From Zeugodacus cucurbitae (Eukaryota; Arthropoda; Insecta; Diptera; Tephritidae): 64,000 bases of DNA. Shown here one piece after another: positions 25,308 to 36,399 of this stretch; positions within the stretch are counted from its first letter, which is position 1, and each line of letters starts with the position of its first letter. The DNA lies in assembly GCF_028554725.1 (NCBI RefSeq), contig NC_071670.1:28762001-28826000 (forward strand). Direction: 5' to 3'. The notes beneath the pieces were generated by a model. That model searched no databases and had not been told where the DNA came from. It worked only from the letters and a program-made list of their open reading frames with translations. The position numbers were made by a program, and so were the translations under genes.

Positions 25308-25322
25308 GCAACTGAAGCAACT
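25308..25322 (+). CDS. cac: cac candidate microexon 2, 15 nt (Ala-Thr-Glu-Ala-Thr)
   Basis: GCAACTGAAGCAACT lies between the ACAG acceptor that closes the AG-free zone and a perfect GTAAGT donor. Phase 0/0, so it would insert ATEAT into the IVS3-S4 linker. A second AG inside (25316-25317) would leave a 5-nt frame-breaking exon; the first-AG rule and the reading frame both favour 15 nt. It is a near tandem GCAACT repeat. Use is inferred. Confidence 0.6.
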
Positions 25323-26384
25323 GTAAGTAGTCGAGCAAAGTATTGTCTCATTTTTTCCAATATTCAGCAGTAAATAACAAAATTACAAATCTTTTTTACA
25401 ACAATAATAATTATACCTTTACGTTCTCTACTTTTGTATACAACTTGAACGAAAGCAATGACGAAATGCCGTCAGTTTTGTAATATTCCATACTCTGTTG
25501 CTCTCTATTTTATGCTAATTTTGAATTCGCTCAATTTATTCAAGTTGTTCATAAATTTTGCCTAATTAGTTACTAGAGTATGATTTGAAAGTATAAAACT
25601 TATGCAAAAGTGAACATTGAAAAATAATAATTAATTTGAAACTTGATATGAAACAAACTCTACTGCAGTTTTCGTTTATTCAAAATGCTTACTATCGCAT
25701 CCTTTTTTGCTTATTGAACTTATTGCTTGAGCTAAAATAGTTTAAATTTTTTTTTACGAAATTTTTTGAAAACAACTGTTTTACGGTCAATTTGTTTCTA
25801 TAAATGCCGTCTCGGTTATCGCTCATTTTTTATTATTCGTTTTTCTTTGTTGCTTTTTGCTATTTGTATGCTCGAAGTATTTTGTTTTTCTCTTTTGTTT
25901 GAGCAAAACTGTTGTAATTAGCCTCTCAAATCTCATTCACTTTAAATTTTCGTGCAACAAAACAGTTGAAGCTGATGAGTAGTTAAACAATTTCAATTGA
26001 ACTTCTACCAAACCGCTTTCAGCAGACACCTCACTAAATTATTAATTTGAAAGCTCACCATACTACTAAAACTAATTTTACTAATAACTTCACTACTTTC
26101 TACCTTTTCCTTCACTATTTTCTGTCGATTATTCTAGTTTAGTTGCAGACTAGTTTCAATTTGAATAAAGCTTAAGTGTTCTACATGCTCATTATAAATA
26201 TTTACTATAATATTGTAGTTATACTGGCATGCTTTAGATATAAAATAGTATTTAGTTCCGTTGAATTTTCTATAAAACCTTATATATTTGGACCCTACAC
26301 CCAAACAGCGAAAGTAATTTACATAAAAATATAAAAAAGACGAGTTAAACAATTGTTAAGGTTATGTATATACGAAACATTATA

Positions 26385-26900
26385 GAAGCGACGGTCCCGC
26401 CGCTCAACTAAGAGAGAGGGTTTTTCAAAAATCCAGTTAGCATTATATCGTATACAGTACTTGTCCAATAAATTACGAACGAGAGAAAACCCCTAGTGCG
26501 AGCTGGTATATTTCTAATATTTTGTTGTTCAAGCCGCTGTACATGCTGCGTACTCGACTCTCAAGCGAGGTTCAAGGTTTTGAAATTTTGTTAAGCAAGA
26601 AGCTGCGAGCACTCGTTACTCGACTCTCTGGCACGCGATTGCGATGCGAAGAGAATGACTTGCAGGATGATTTTCAGTTCCAGATAACGATTCACCAACA
26701 CAGTGTCTTTTTGATACCCTCACCTGGGAACTATTTCCAGAAAGTTGAGATTCTAGCAATAAATATAGCCTATGTTACTCGGGGTGAATGTAGCTTTCCA
26801 ATGGTGAAAGAATTTTTGAAATCGGTTCAGTAATTTTCGAGTTTATTCAATACAAACATATATATAAATCTTTCCTCTTTATAATAGTAGTATAGATTAA
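26385..26900. repeat. Dispersed repeat, possibly non-LTR retrotransposon 3' end
   Basis: A GC-richer block among AT-rich intron, ending AAATCGGTTCAGTAATTTT, a tract of ACAAACATATATA and TCCTCTTTATAATAGTAGTA. I associate this ending with 3' ends of dispersed insect retroelements. An open frame at 26522-26833 has no recognisable domain. Family assignment is from memory and uncertain. Confidence 0.45.
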
Positions 26901-26970
26901 TATTACAACTCTGCACATTATTCTCTTCGTTCGTAATTTAGTGGGCTTTATGCTTTATGTAAAATTACAT

Positions 26971-27029
26971 AAATTGCGAGAATATAAAAAGTTCGGTTAC
27001 TCCCGAACTTAGCACTTCCTTCCTTGTTT
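26971..27029. repeat. Short fragment of the dispersed repeat at 46455-47849
   Basis: AAATTGCGAGAATATAAAA, the hairpin GTTCGGTTACTCCCGAAC and TTAGCACTTCCTTCCTTG match the right end of the 1.4-kb repeat at 47784-47849 with few differences. Only the end is present here. Confidence 0.8.
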
Positions 27030-29184
27030 AAATTTGTTTAGCCTATTTATGAAACAAAAAGCCACGAAATTATTTATGTTAAAGAATATTTGCTAAATTA
27101 TTAAAAAGATCTTATTATCAGACTGAAAATGTGCCACAACTTATGGGTGTAGGGTAATTTAATATAAAGTAAAAAAATATTATTAAAGCCTGTTGAGTAT
27201 ATTAAAGCATTGCACACAATTTTTTTCGGATTGCAGCTTTTAAGAAAAGCTTTATACATATGAATTCATACATATACACTCCTGTCGATTTAAAAATTAA
27301 TTAATTTGGTAAGTTATGGATAATAGAACATCCTGGAGTATATAGGACTATCACAAGAAACAGGTGTGGTTATGTAATACAACGAGAATTAAATTACCTT
27401 CGACACGGACCAATCGTGATTGGTGAAATATTACTATTTAATATGAAAGACATAATAAATAATTTATGTCCAAATGGATATACGAACTAAAATGTAGTTT
27501 TCAAGTATCTCAAAACATTTCGTACAACTGTGGTACAGATCCACAAACCAAGAAATTTATTTTTGCCAACATAAACAAATGCCTTGTAGTCTAAATTATT
27601 GGTTAAAATATTTCCAAATTCTTCTCCATGCCAGTCTATTCGTATTTGGTGCAGTTTTTGCCATAACGCCGCTCCTTATGGTTTGCATGCAAAGGCTTGC
27701 TGCTGAGTTTCAAGTTGCTGTGCAGATTTACAAATGCCATGCAGTTTTCTAATACTAAGCGATTCTAAAATAATTTTCAGGTTATAAGGCAGTTTATACA
27801 AACCTTTCTGGTAAGTGCAAACCAAAGTGATTACGGCAAAATTGAAAAAAAAAATTGAAACAAGTTGTCATGTCAATATGTACCGAAAACTAAATATATT
27901 TCAGCACATAAATAGGCGTAAATATTTATCACAGTATGTATGTATAAATATATGGGTATTCTAAAGGCCAAAAATACTAGGTATTTCATGGGAAGTCAAA
28001 ATATTTTTTGGATTTAAGAAATCGTTCAAAGTATGGGTGTTATATTTTGCAGAGCAAAGTGAATTTAGGTGATTATTTTCAAGTAGTATAACTCAAATAA
28101 TATATTTTTCAAAACTTATTAATAATTTATATACACTTATATATATTTATATTAAATGTGATTTGCATTGATTTTAGATCTATATTATACAGTTTTCGAT
28201 GGAATTGTTAGTGAAATGTTATTTCAGCTTAGACATCCCTATTCCTACAATAAAAAGGTAGATTGTGTTTATGTCCTTGTAAGAGAAATTTATTATTTAG
28301 ATATTTATTATTCATTAAGTTATTTGTTAAATTTTCTGAAAAGATATCTATACAGATTGTAAGTTTTATGGCCAGCATTGAAAATCAGTATGGTAAATTC
28401 GGAGTTTTTTGTTAATTCTTTCTTAAATATGAGCACATTCGTCTTCGTTTTGTAACTATTTTATTTTTCTACCAGCTTTTAGAAATTTTCTGAAAGTACT
28501 AGATCAAGGTTTATTTTTCTATCTTAGTTATGTCTTTTATTGAAATGCGAAAAAGTAGCAACTCATCAGTTAAATATAACTAACAATATAATATGCTTTG
28601 TGGATCAAGTGTAACAATATATTTATATAAACATATATTGGGAGTTCTATTTAACATTATTAAAACATAATTTCAGTAAATTTTGAAACATTGTAACAAA
28701 ACATATCACCGCTAAAAGGTTGATCAGTCGATTTTTGCAATCTATATAACTAGTTTCTATTCCTTACTTTAAATATGTGGTTAATAATTGCAACGCAAAT
28801 TTGACCAAACATTCATTTTGTAGTTACCAAACATACATACATATATATGAATTAACATGTGCATTTCAGAGTTAAATTTATAGCTTCGAGTCCTTCAAAC
28901 CCCTGCGCTTTTATCATAACGTTCATTCATTCGACCTATAGCCCTGATTCCCACACACACCTGCTAGTTCGTATCTGCATATGTATGTGTTATTCATTTG
29001 CTTGGTTGCGATAAAGCATTGCATTGCTTATTGATCCCCAGCTTGAATTGGAGTACGCTATGTACTTATATATACTCGTCTGTACAAGCGTCCCACCGAT
29101 TTGTTTGTTTGTCTTTAAAAAGTTTACAGTGAATATTATAAATAGCAGCAAATACAAATTGAAACTTTTACAAACATTTTACAG

Positions 29185-29889
29185 ATATTAATGACTACTT
29201 TTCTATTTGTTTCTTCTTTTTTTGCAACAACAACCATACTGTTTGAATCTATCACAATTTCAAAACCAACCATAACAATTCGTAATGTTTAAATGAACTT
29301 TTGTAATTGAATTAAACTATTTACTACATGCACGAAATGTTTGGAACGCAATGATACCCATCATATTTCTATACAAAAAAAATATATGTACATGTAAAAA
29401 TCAAAATTCATACAAATCGCTGCAATGATGCATCCCAATTACAACAAATGCAACTATAATCGTTGTAAACGTTTGTGTCTGATGTTTTGTGGCAACCTAA
29501 AATTCAAATAAAATAATGCATATTGTTCTGAATGCGAAACGTACATATATATCAATAAATATCTATATGTAATTAACATATATAAATACTCCCACATATG
29601 CGAATGCCAATTGCACACGGATGAAAAACAACAACACAAACATAAAAATCGAAATCGAAAACTACATCAACTACACATTGCATCGTAAAATTCGTGAAAT
29701 TGAAAATTGAAAAACATAATGAAATCAAATACGAATCTCTGCTACAAAAATGAAAACGACCAAATCGTCATGCGAAACCGGTACATATTTAAATAATCAT
29801 AAAAACTAATCGGAATACTAATGCATACTAATTAATTGATAAACACCATATGAAATAAATGGTAATACAAATTTGTTTCCATGTTTTCC
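29185..29889 (+). promoter_or_regulatory. 705-nt AG-exclusion zone before microexon 3
   Basis: No AG from 29185 to 29889. The zone opens with ATTAATGAC (29186-29194) and then CTTTTCTATTTGTTTCTTC and a T run (to about 29223), a textbook branch point plus pyrimidine tract. Yet the first AG comes about 700 nt later at 29890-29891. A second local tract, TTTGTTTCCATGTTTTCCAG, adjoins the acceptor. Confidence 0.75.
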
Positions 29890-29891
29890 AG

Positions 29892-29894
29892 GAT
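29892..29894 (+). CDS. cac: cac candidate microexon 3, 3 nt (Asp)
   Basis: GAT lies between a strong acceptor (TGTTTTCCAG) and a perfect GTAAGT donor. Phase 0/0, so it would add a single Asp to the IVS3-S4 linker. With microexon 1 the linker would read EFG-HD-D-SNS. The only AG in over 700 nt sits exactly here, so the 3' splice site looks real. Three-base exons are very rare, and the site could instead be a recursive splicing step or a relic; hence moderate confidence. Confidence 0.55.
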
Positions 29895-32835
29895 GTAAGT
29901 AAAAAACAACAACAAAAGTTACAATAATTTCAAAAGGATATTTATTCTTACATACCATATACCACTAGTTGCCAACATTCAAATAGTCAAACAATTTGTA
30001 AAATATCGTACATTTTATTTGATCAAAATTAAATTATTAAAAACAGTTTTATTGAAATAACTTTTGATCCATAGTATCCTGTTAAACCCGATTGTTTTAG
30101 ATTTTGGCAAAAGTTAACTTAGAAAACATATAACTAGCTACAAGAGTCTTTTGATTCCCTGTTATTGGTTTGCAGTACACTTCAACAACAACTTGAATAC
30201 GAAAATACAGATTTCATATACATATATAAAATCATAAATCATCAGTATTATATAAAGAAGTCTTACCTGTTGCCCTTGTAAAATAAATATTTCTTAGTCT
30301 GGTCAATGAAGTTCAGAATTCTAATATCTCCTCAATTTCCCCTAAAACAAATAGGCGGCTATTATTACATTTTTATGCAAATGTATGATCTTACTGGTCA
30401 CATGGAACTTATGAAACATATTGACATTAAATCCTATATTCGATATTCGATTCAGATACATACATATTATTCTCAACGTATTATCGTCAATAAATTGCAC
30501 GGTTATTATTATTCGGCATCTCTTGCCGAAAGACATCACGAATATCCGTATATATATTGAGAGGAAAGATTAAATTTACTCGGTGATTTTTTATAAACAC
30601 GCAAGACCTTCCGTTTGCATTGTGCGATCTAATATTGTCCAATGAATTCGTAAGAGTCCTGCATTTTAAGACGCCTACGAATGTCCAAGGCACATTTTCC
30701 TATGTAACACGAACGTAACACAAATATTATAAAAAGCCTGCCAGTATACAAAAACAATTAGAAAACATTTATAGACGTAGAATTAAAAACAAAACACGTC
30801 TGCCAACATTACAACGTTTTTTTATTTTATTGTATCTCCACTATAGCACTTTGTATTCGATTCACGATGTAATAGATTTTTTTGCTTGTTTTGATAGTTC
30901 AACAAATTCGCTTAAGCATTAACTAAACTTCCATTTCGCCTAGAAACGTATCGTCATATGAAATGCATACTTGACGTTAATGTATTGTTTCAGGTTATGA
31001 TAAATATATGTATATTACACATAAAAACTGATACATTTTGTGACAACATTTTGCATTTCAAGTGACCACATACGATATATATGTATATAACGCTATGTGA
31101 ATATGTACCTAAATAGTTTTGTGTACGTTTAAGAAATTATCTCCTCGTGTACACATGCCCATTGTCAATTGAAATTACGCTTTAAACAAATCTCATTGTG
31201 AAATGAAAACTCACCTAATATTATATGATTTTTGTTTGTTCACTGAAATCTATTACCTCTAGGAAGTTAGGTTATTAGTTTTTTAATATAATTCTATACC
31301 TGCAGTTATTAAATTACGCTACTCTATTTTATTTAAGATATTACTTTTGTATAGATCGTAAATATCCTGCTTAATAATGTTATTAATACTATCCTTCATA
31401 TTGCGCTAAGTAACCTTACATTATCGAATTATTTATATAGTGTAATATATGCTAGCGCATTACCCCACTTCTAACTATGCTATTAATGTATGTATATACT
31501 CGAAATATTCTATAAATCAATTGTAGCGCATTTTTATATTGAATTTATTTAAGTCTAATCCCTATAAATGTGCGCAAATTATAACTGTCCCTACTGCTAT
31601 CATACATATATTAATACGTGTAGTGACTAAGACCAACAATAATATTTAAAGAACATCCACCGTGCCACCATGGGGCAATCAGCTCAGCAACACCGGCACA
31701 CTACGCCACTTGGTATCAAAATAAATTAGCCGTAGGATTGCAGGCGCACGTCAATGACAATAATGAAGCCACCGCGAGGCGGTACACGTCGTAACACGGA
31801 TGCTATTGCATGCTACCATAAATACTTGTACCACCAAACCACACCTACATACCCATTCATATGTGTGTGGTGTTAATAGAACGAGTCTAAAGTGTAGTAG
31901 TTACAAGTTTATGGTAGACACGCAAGGTCTGTGCGTAAAATATTTTGGGAAAAGACGCAATACATTGCACTATGCATGCCTTTATGAGGGCATGAAAATT
32001 ATAGCATTAACGAGCGACAACATAAAAATTGAATTGGTGTGACGAACTGACCTACAAATTGGTTTAATATCACCCATTCGACAAAATAAGACACTTAGGT
32101 ATTCTAGCACACTACTATCCTATCATACTTAGTTTTTAAAATTTTAAAGTTACGGCTTCTTATGGCACCCTTAGTTTTTCGCATAATTTGGCATTTTGGA
32201 AATAAAAACAATCTGTGTGATTTTTACTAAAAAATATTATTTTATATATATTTTCATAAACGTATGTATAAATGAGAGCGAATTCGGCATTTGTACAAAA
32301 TTACAAAATTCTGACTATATACATATATTTTTGAGAATGTCTACTAACATAATATTCACTCATTTTGTTAACTTATTACTAACTAGCGAAAATTTTGTGT
32401 AATTGGTGTGTAAATTTCTAAAATTATTATATACTTCCCATAAAGTTTAAGTTATGTCAAAATTGAAAACTTTTACTCGTATTGTCTTGTTCATCATTTT
32501 AACTTTTTATTAATAATTTTTAGCATTCCAAATTAACCCCATTACTAAAAGAGCGTATTACTAATAGTTTTACAAAATTCTGTACGTACTACTACTAAAC
32601 CACTTAACGCTACTAAAACAGTCTAAATCAATACGTATTTAACTTACCATCAGTTTACAAAAGAAAATAAACAAAAAATATTAAAAAAAAAATTTTGCTG
32701 AAAAGCAAGGAGATAACCAAAAACAACTACCACACTGCCTGACAAATAAAAAAAAGTTAGACAATTTCACGAAAAATTGCTCGCTAATTGTGTTCTGTTT
32801 GTTTCTTTCATTTCTTGACCAAAAATATTTTACAG

Positions 32836-33018
32836 TCGAACTCAATCAACGTTGGCTTCCTGCGTTTATTTCGAGCGGCACGTCTCATAAAATTACTCCG
32901 CCAAGGATACACGATACGAATCCTGCTGTGGACATTTGTACAATCGTTCAAAGCACTTCCATATGTCTGTTTGTTAATAGCCATGCTCTTTTTTATTTAT
33001 GCTATTATTGGAATGCAG
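32836..33018 (+). CDS. cac: cac exon: IVS4-S5
   Basis: Sixty-one codons, phase 0/0: SNSINVGFLRLFRAARLIKL (IVS4 sensor), LRQGYTIRILLWTFVQSF (S4-S5), KALPYVCLLIAMLFFIYAI and IGMQ (IVS5). TTTTACAG acceptor after a normal TTCTGTTTGTTTCTTTC tract, GTAAGT donor at 33019. The next exon is one of two alternatives, both starting VFGNIK. Confidence 0.96.
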
Positions 33019-34647
33019 GTAAGTGTAAAATGAAAACAAAAAAAACCTGAATTATCATCAAAACATAAAAAAAATATAAAAAAGGACTTATCGCCTTTGA
33101 AGAAATTATTTCCATTTTTTACCGAAAATATTTGACTATTTCACAAAATTATTTTTTATTTTTATTTAATTTTGTGAATTTTGGTTTGTGGATTTTATTT
33201 TTCATTTAAAATTTTTATAATATAAATCATATTAGTTGTACATTTTCAATTATTACCAATGTGGGTGGCTAGAACTATTTATTTACTTAGATTTATATTT
33301 CTAGCGTGGTGGTTTAGTGAAAATATGAAAGAATTAGCTGGCATCATTTCATCATATTTTAAATGATTATGGATACATCCTTTAGGGAAGTAGACTTAGT
33401 AAAATTTATAAGTAAAGGTTTTGTTAATAGACGTTGCGGAAAAGGACAACAAACCAATTCAATTTCAAACTGTGAAGCATCGCTGGGACTCGATCTGCAG
33501 AATATTATGGATGTAAGTCAATTTTGCCAATGTTTTCATTACATTGAGGGTCAGTTATGAGCATACTTGGCTCTCTGTTGCAGCTTGAACTAAATACGTA
33601 TCAATATATATTGATCAACAACCCTTTTCGGGCATACAAAATCGTGTTTTAGTTCGTTTTGGGCTCATTGTCTTGATGTATGCAATTTATCTAACTACTA
33701 ACGTATAGTTGTTTTGATTGTCACTCAAACAATTACACCCGAAATCTATTTTTTAATAACTCTTTCAATATTCCCGCTCGAAATGCAATATCTCTCGAAC
33801 CGATTGTCTGAGATATGAAAGAAATTCTAGTGGCTCATTATCTTAGAAATGATACAACTTTTCAGAGGGACTTGTGACCTTATTTATATGCACTTTTGGT
33901 GAAAAACTTAACTCGATAATTATTTAATTAACGGAAATAATAAAAAATATAAAAAATTGTTTAATGTACTGTGGATATATACATACATATGTATATGTAT
34001 GCAATAGCTGTTACATCCTATTCTAAGTAACATTCTTTTGAGACGCCTCTATAGAGAAAATTAACTGTTGTTACATTAATTGACCAATTTTTCGCAGTTT
34101 TCTTGAGTCTCTTAACAAAACGTTTATTTTTCTAGCCTCAAATCATTCTAGTCTTTTCCATTTTTTTCTTTGAAAATTCTCGTAGAGTTTTAAATATCTT
34201 ATTATTCTTGCGTTACTCGGTAGTTTCATCAACTTAAATAGAAGCGTTTACGTAACTGAATTTGAAATCGGCAATTAAGAAATAATTTCGAAAACTTAAG
34301 TGATCCAAATTTTTGGTTTATATGTTGATGAGAAATCGAGAGCGTTCATATTAACTAGTAGAGCAAGTAGTTAACAATATCATTATAGCATAGGATTTCA
34401 TCTCAATTCTGATAACATGATTAATAACCTTTTGTTATATTTATATTTATATATTGTACAAATACTAAATAACGATTACCAATCTGAAAATGATACGTCA
34501 ACGCTCAAATTACTAACAATTATTGCAAATGCAAATGAAATTAATATGACGAAACCAAAAAAAAAACAAAAACAAATAAAACCAAAATAAAACTAACTAA
34601 AATGTATAAATCGTTAAACCGAAAACGAAATGGTTAAATGTACGTAG
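33019..34647 (+). other. Intron ending in a 252-nt AG-free zone
   Basis: AT-rich intron. An open frame at 33363-33560 contains CTGCAG and GTAAGT 12 nt apart (33501-33512) but lacks a pyrimidine tract or AG-free approach, so I do not call it. The last 252 nt before 34646 contain no AG. Confidence 0.7.
34394..34645 (+). promoter_or_regulatory. 252-nt AG-exclusion zone before turret exon A
   Basis: No AG from 34394 to 34645; the next AG (34646-34647) is the acceptor of the alternative turret exon. TTAATAACC at about 34421-34429 followed by TTTTGTTATATTTATA is a candidate branch point and tract, roughly 220 nt away. The 3' half is A/C-rich and lacks a local pyrimidine tract. Confidence 0.65.
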
Positions 34648-34739
34648 GTTTTTGGAAATATTAAATATGATCCGGATACGCAACTCAACCGTCACAATAA
34701 TTTTCAATCATTCTCCGGTGGAATCATGCTGCTTTTTCG
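34648..34739 (+). CDS. cac: cac alternative exon A: IVS5-pore turret
   Basis: 92 nt, phase 0 to 2, encoding VFGNIKYDPDTQLNRHNNF and QSFSGGIMLLF plus CG of Arg, with a GTAAAC donor. The exon at 36305 encodes the same region (VFGNIK, RHNNFQ, MLLFR all shared) with a different turret. Both join in frame to CATGEAWPN at 40037. Including both would break the frame, so they are mutually exclusive. The turret lies outside the membrane next to the pore helix; changes there can alter permeation, toxin binding or partner contacts (general channel knowledge). Confidence 0.9.
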
Positions 34740-36304
34740 GTAAACAAAAACAATGTTGACTTAAAACAAGTATTGCCAAACAAAGTAATTATTTATTACA
34801 AGTAATATTGTTTACAAGTAAAAGTTACTTAAAAATTCGTATATATCACATATACCCGTATAACTAATATTTACTATTTATAATATTTGCATATAAATAA
34901 GTACATACATACTATATGATATTTGTATTTGTTGCCGTTGCTCTTTTGAATAGTGTTGGCGTTGTTTTTGAACGAAATAAAAAAAATACCTTACAACAGT
35001 AATATGTATGCATACCCAAAACCTACAAAATATAAACAATAATTCAAGAGCTCTCACATACATATATACATATACTAGTACATGCATACAAATACATTGC
35101 AAAACAAATTACTTTGGGGGTTAGCTTAGTAATTACAGTAGCTAGTACACAATACTACACATGTCCATATACAAATATATACATATGTATAGCCATACTT
35201 ATATACATATATATATTTATATATACATATAACGAATAGAGTTCATTTTTTCGTTGCTCTTATCGAGTTGTTGTTTGAGGAATGTAATTAAACTAACTAA
35301 TTTATACATACATATACAATTTTGGATTTATTCAACGATTTTTTGAAAGAGTTCTGTTCATACCACCTTATGTATATACATATGTACATATTTTAATTGG
35401 GAAATTGTAGAAACACTACCACCACCACCATATGCAGCTTATAAATTAACAACAACAAAAACAACAATTAATACAATAGAAGAACCCGTTGAAAATAAGT
35501 ATTCTAATCATTCTGAGCCAGAGTAGTTAAGTATTTGTTTTTAACATTGCCATAAAAACGAACAGATAAACTGATCAATAAAAGTAAAATAAGTTACATA
35601 CATACATACTATCTGTAGTATTATCGAACAGTCAACAGTGTTCTGAAATTCTAACACTATCACGGACACACAAAAACCTCCATCGTAATCATTAACCCTT
35701 ATAATGTTTGTACAAAGCCACCCTTCAACATAATTTGCTAAAATCACAAAGAATATTTGTAGTATTTGTTGAAATTAAATGCTGTTTGAATTTCTCACCG
35801 GGGCTGTGTCACGATCGTAAACACATTTTGTGCTTACTGTATTCACATCCCCACTTTTTACCCAGTTTTCTGTTTCAAGTATTTCTAAACCCACTCAAAA
35901 TGTAATTATTGTAAGCAGTTTCAGTTTCCTATACATAATTTATGCAGTAGAAGGCTTAGAACGTTTTGATTAATTATTTTCGATTTTCGTACAAAGTGTC
36001 GACCAACATACAAACACGAACATCAAAACAGTTTCACGACAAACCAATTGTATTTCAAATATTATTTCTTTTACTGCAAAATTGAAGAAGTAATCTAATG
36101 ATAACAATTAAATAAAATCCGCATATATTTACGTACTTATATTCATTGTTTGTTATGTAATTCTTTTGGTTTGAGTTTGTTCATGATTTTCCAGCTTTCG
36201 TATCACCACCTTTGTTTCATTTCTTCTACAAATAAAAACCAAAACATTAGTAGAACAAAAACTGATTTTTTATTAAAATTAAATCACATTCGCTACATGC
36301 ATAG
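34740..36304 (+). other. Intron between turret exons; simple repeats only
   Basis: AT-rich, with a TATACATA-rich tract at about 35158-35232 and a CCACCACCACCA run near 35418. No other exon seen. The acceptor region has a TTTCATTTCTTC tract. Confidence 0.75.
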
Positions 36305-36399
36305 GTGTTTGGGAATATCAAACTAGATACAATGGAAAATACCATTACTAGGCACAACAACTTCCAAAGATTTGACCAAGGCGTCATGTTGCTCTTCAG
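36305..36399 (+). CDS. cac: cac alternative exon B: IVS5-pore turret
   Basis: 95 nt, phase 0 to 2: VFGNIKLDTMENTITRHNNF, QRFDQGVMLLF plus AG of Arg, with a GTATGT donor. One residue longer than the 34648 version, with an extra potential N-glycosylation site in the turret (NTT/NIT spacing: Asn-Thr-Ile-Thr contains N-T-I; N-x-S/T is not strictly met there). It continues at 40037 with the domain IV pore. This form resembles the usual fly cac turret. Confidence 0.92.

Larger units (their letters stand above)
20031..32835 (+). other. 12.8-kb IVS3-S4 linker intron with three microexon candidates
   Basis: The largest gap within the transmembrane part. It holds three AG-free zones, each ending at a tiny exon (21532, 25308, 29892), a hAT-like element at 22816-24559 and dispersed repeats at about 26385-27029. 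A patch at about 31650-31800 is somewhat GC-richer but shows no usable open frame. Remaining sequence is ordinary AT-rich intron with TA/CA tracts (for example 20829-20894). Confidence 0.8.

Noticed and set aside
25126..25338. Glycine-rich minus-strand open frame
   Set aside because: It is the complement of the CCACC-rich AG-free zone; composition explains it.
26522..26833. 103-codon frame in a dispersed repeat
   Set aside because: No domain recognised and located within a probable retroelement 3' region.
31261..31280. TTACCTCTAG after about 126 AG-free bases, possible further microexon
   Set aside because: No plausible donor within the next 60 nt in phase 0.
31650..31800. GC-richer patch with CCACCATGGGG
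   Set aside because: Open frame is about 19 codons and stops; no splice sites in a useful phase.
33501..33512. 12-nt stretch between CTGCAG and GTAAGT (Asn-Ile-Met-Asp), possible microexon before the turret exon
   Set aside because: No pyrimidine tract or AG-free approach, AGs close upstream, and an insertion right after IVS5 has no precedent that I know.
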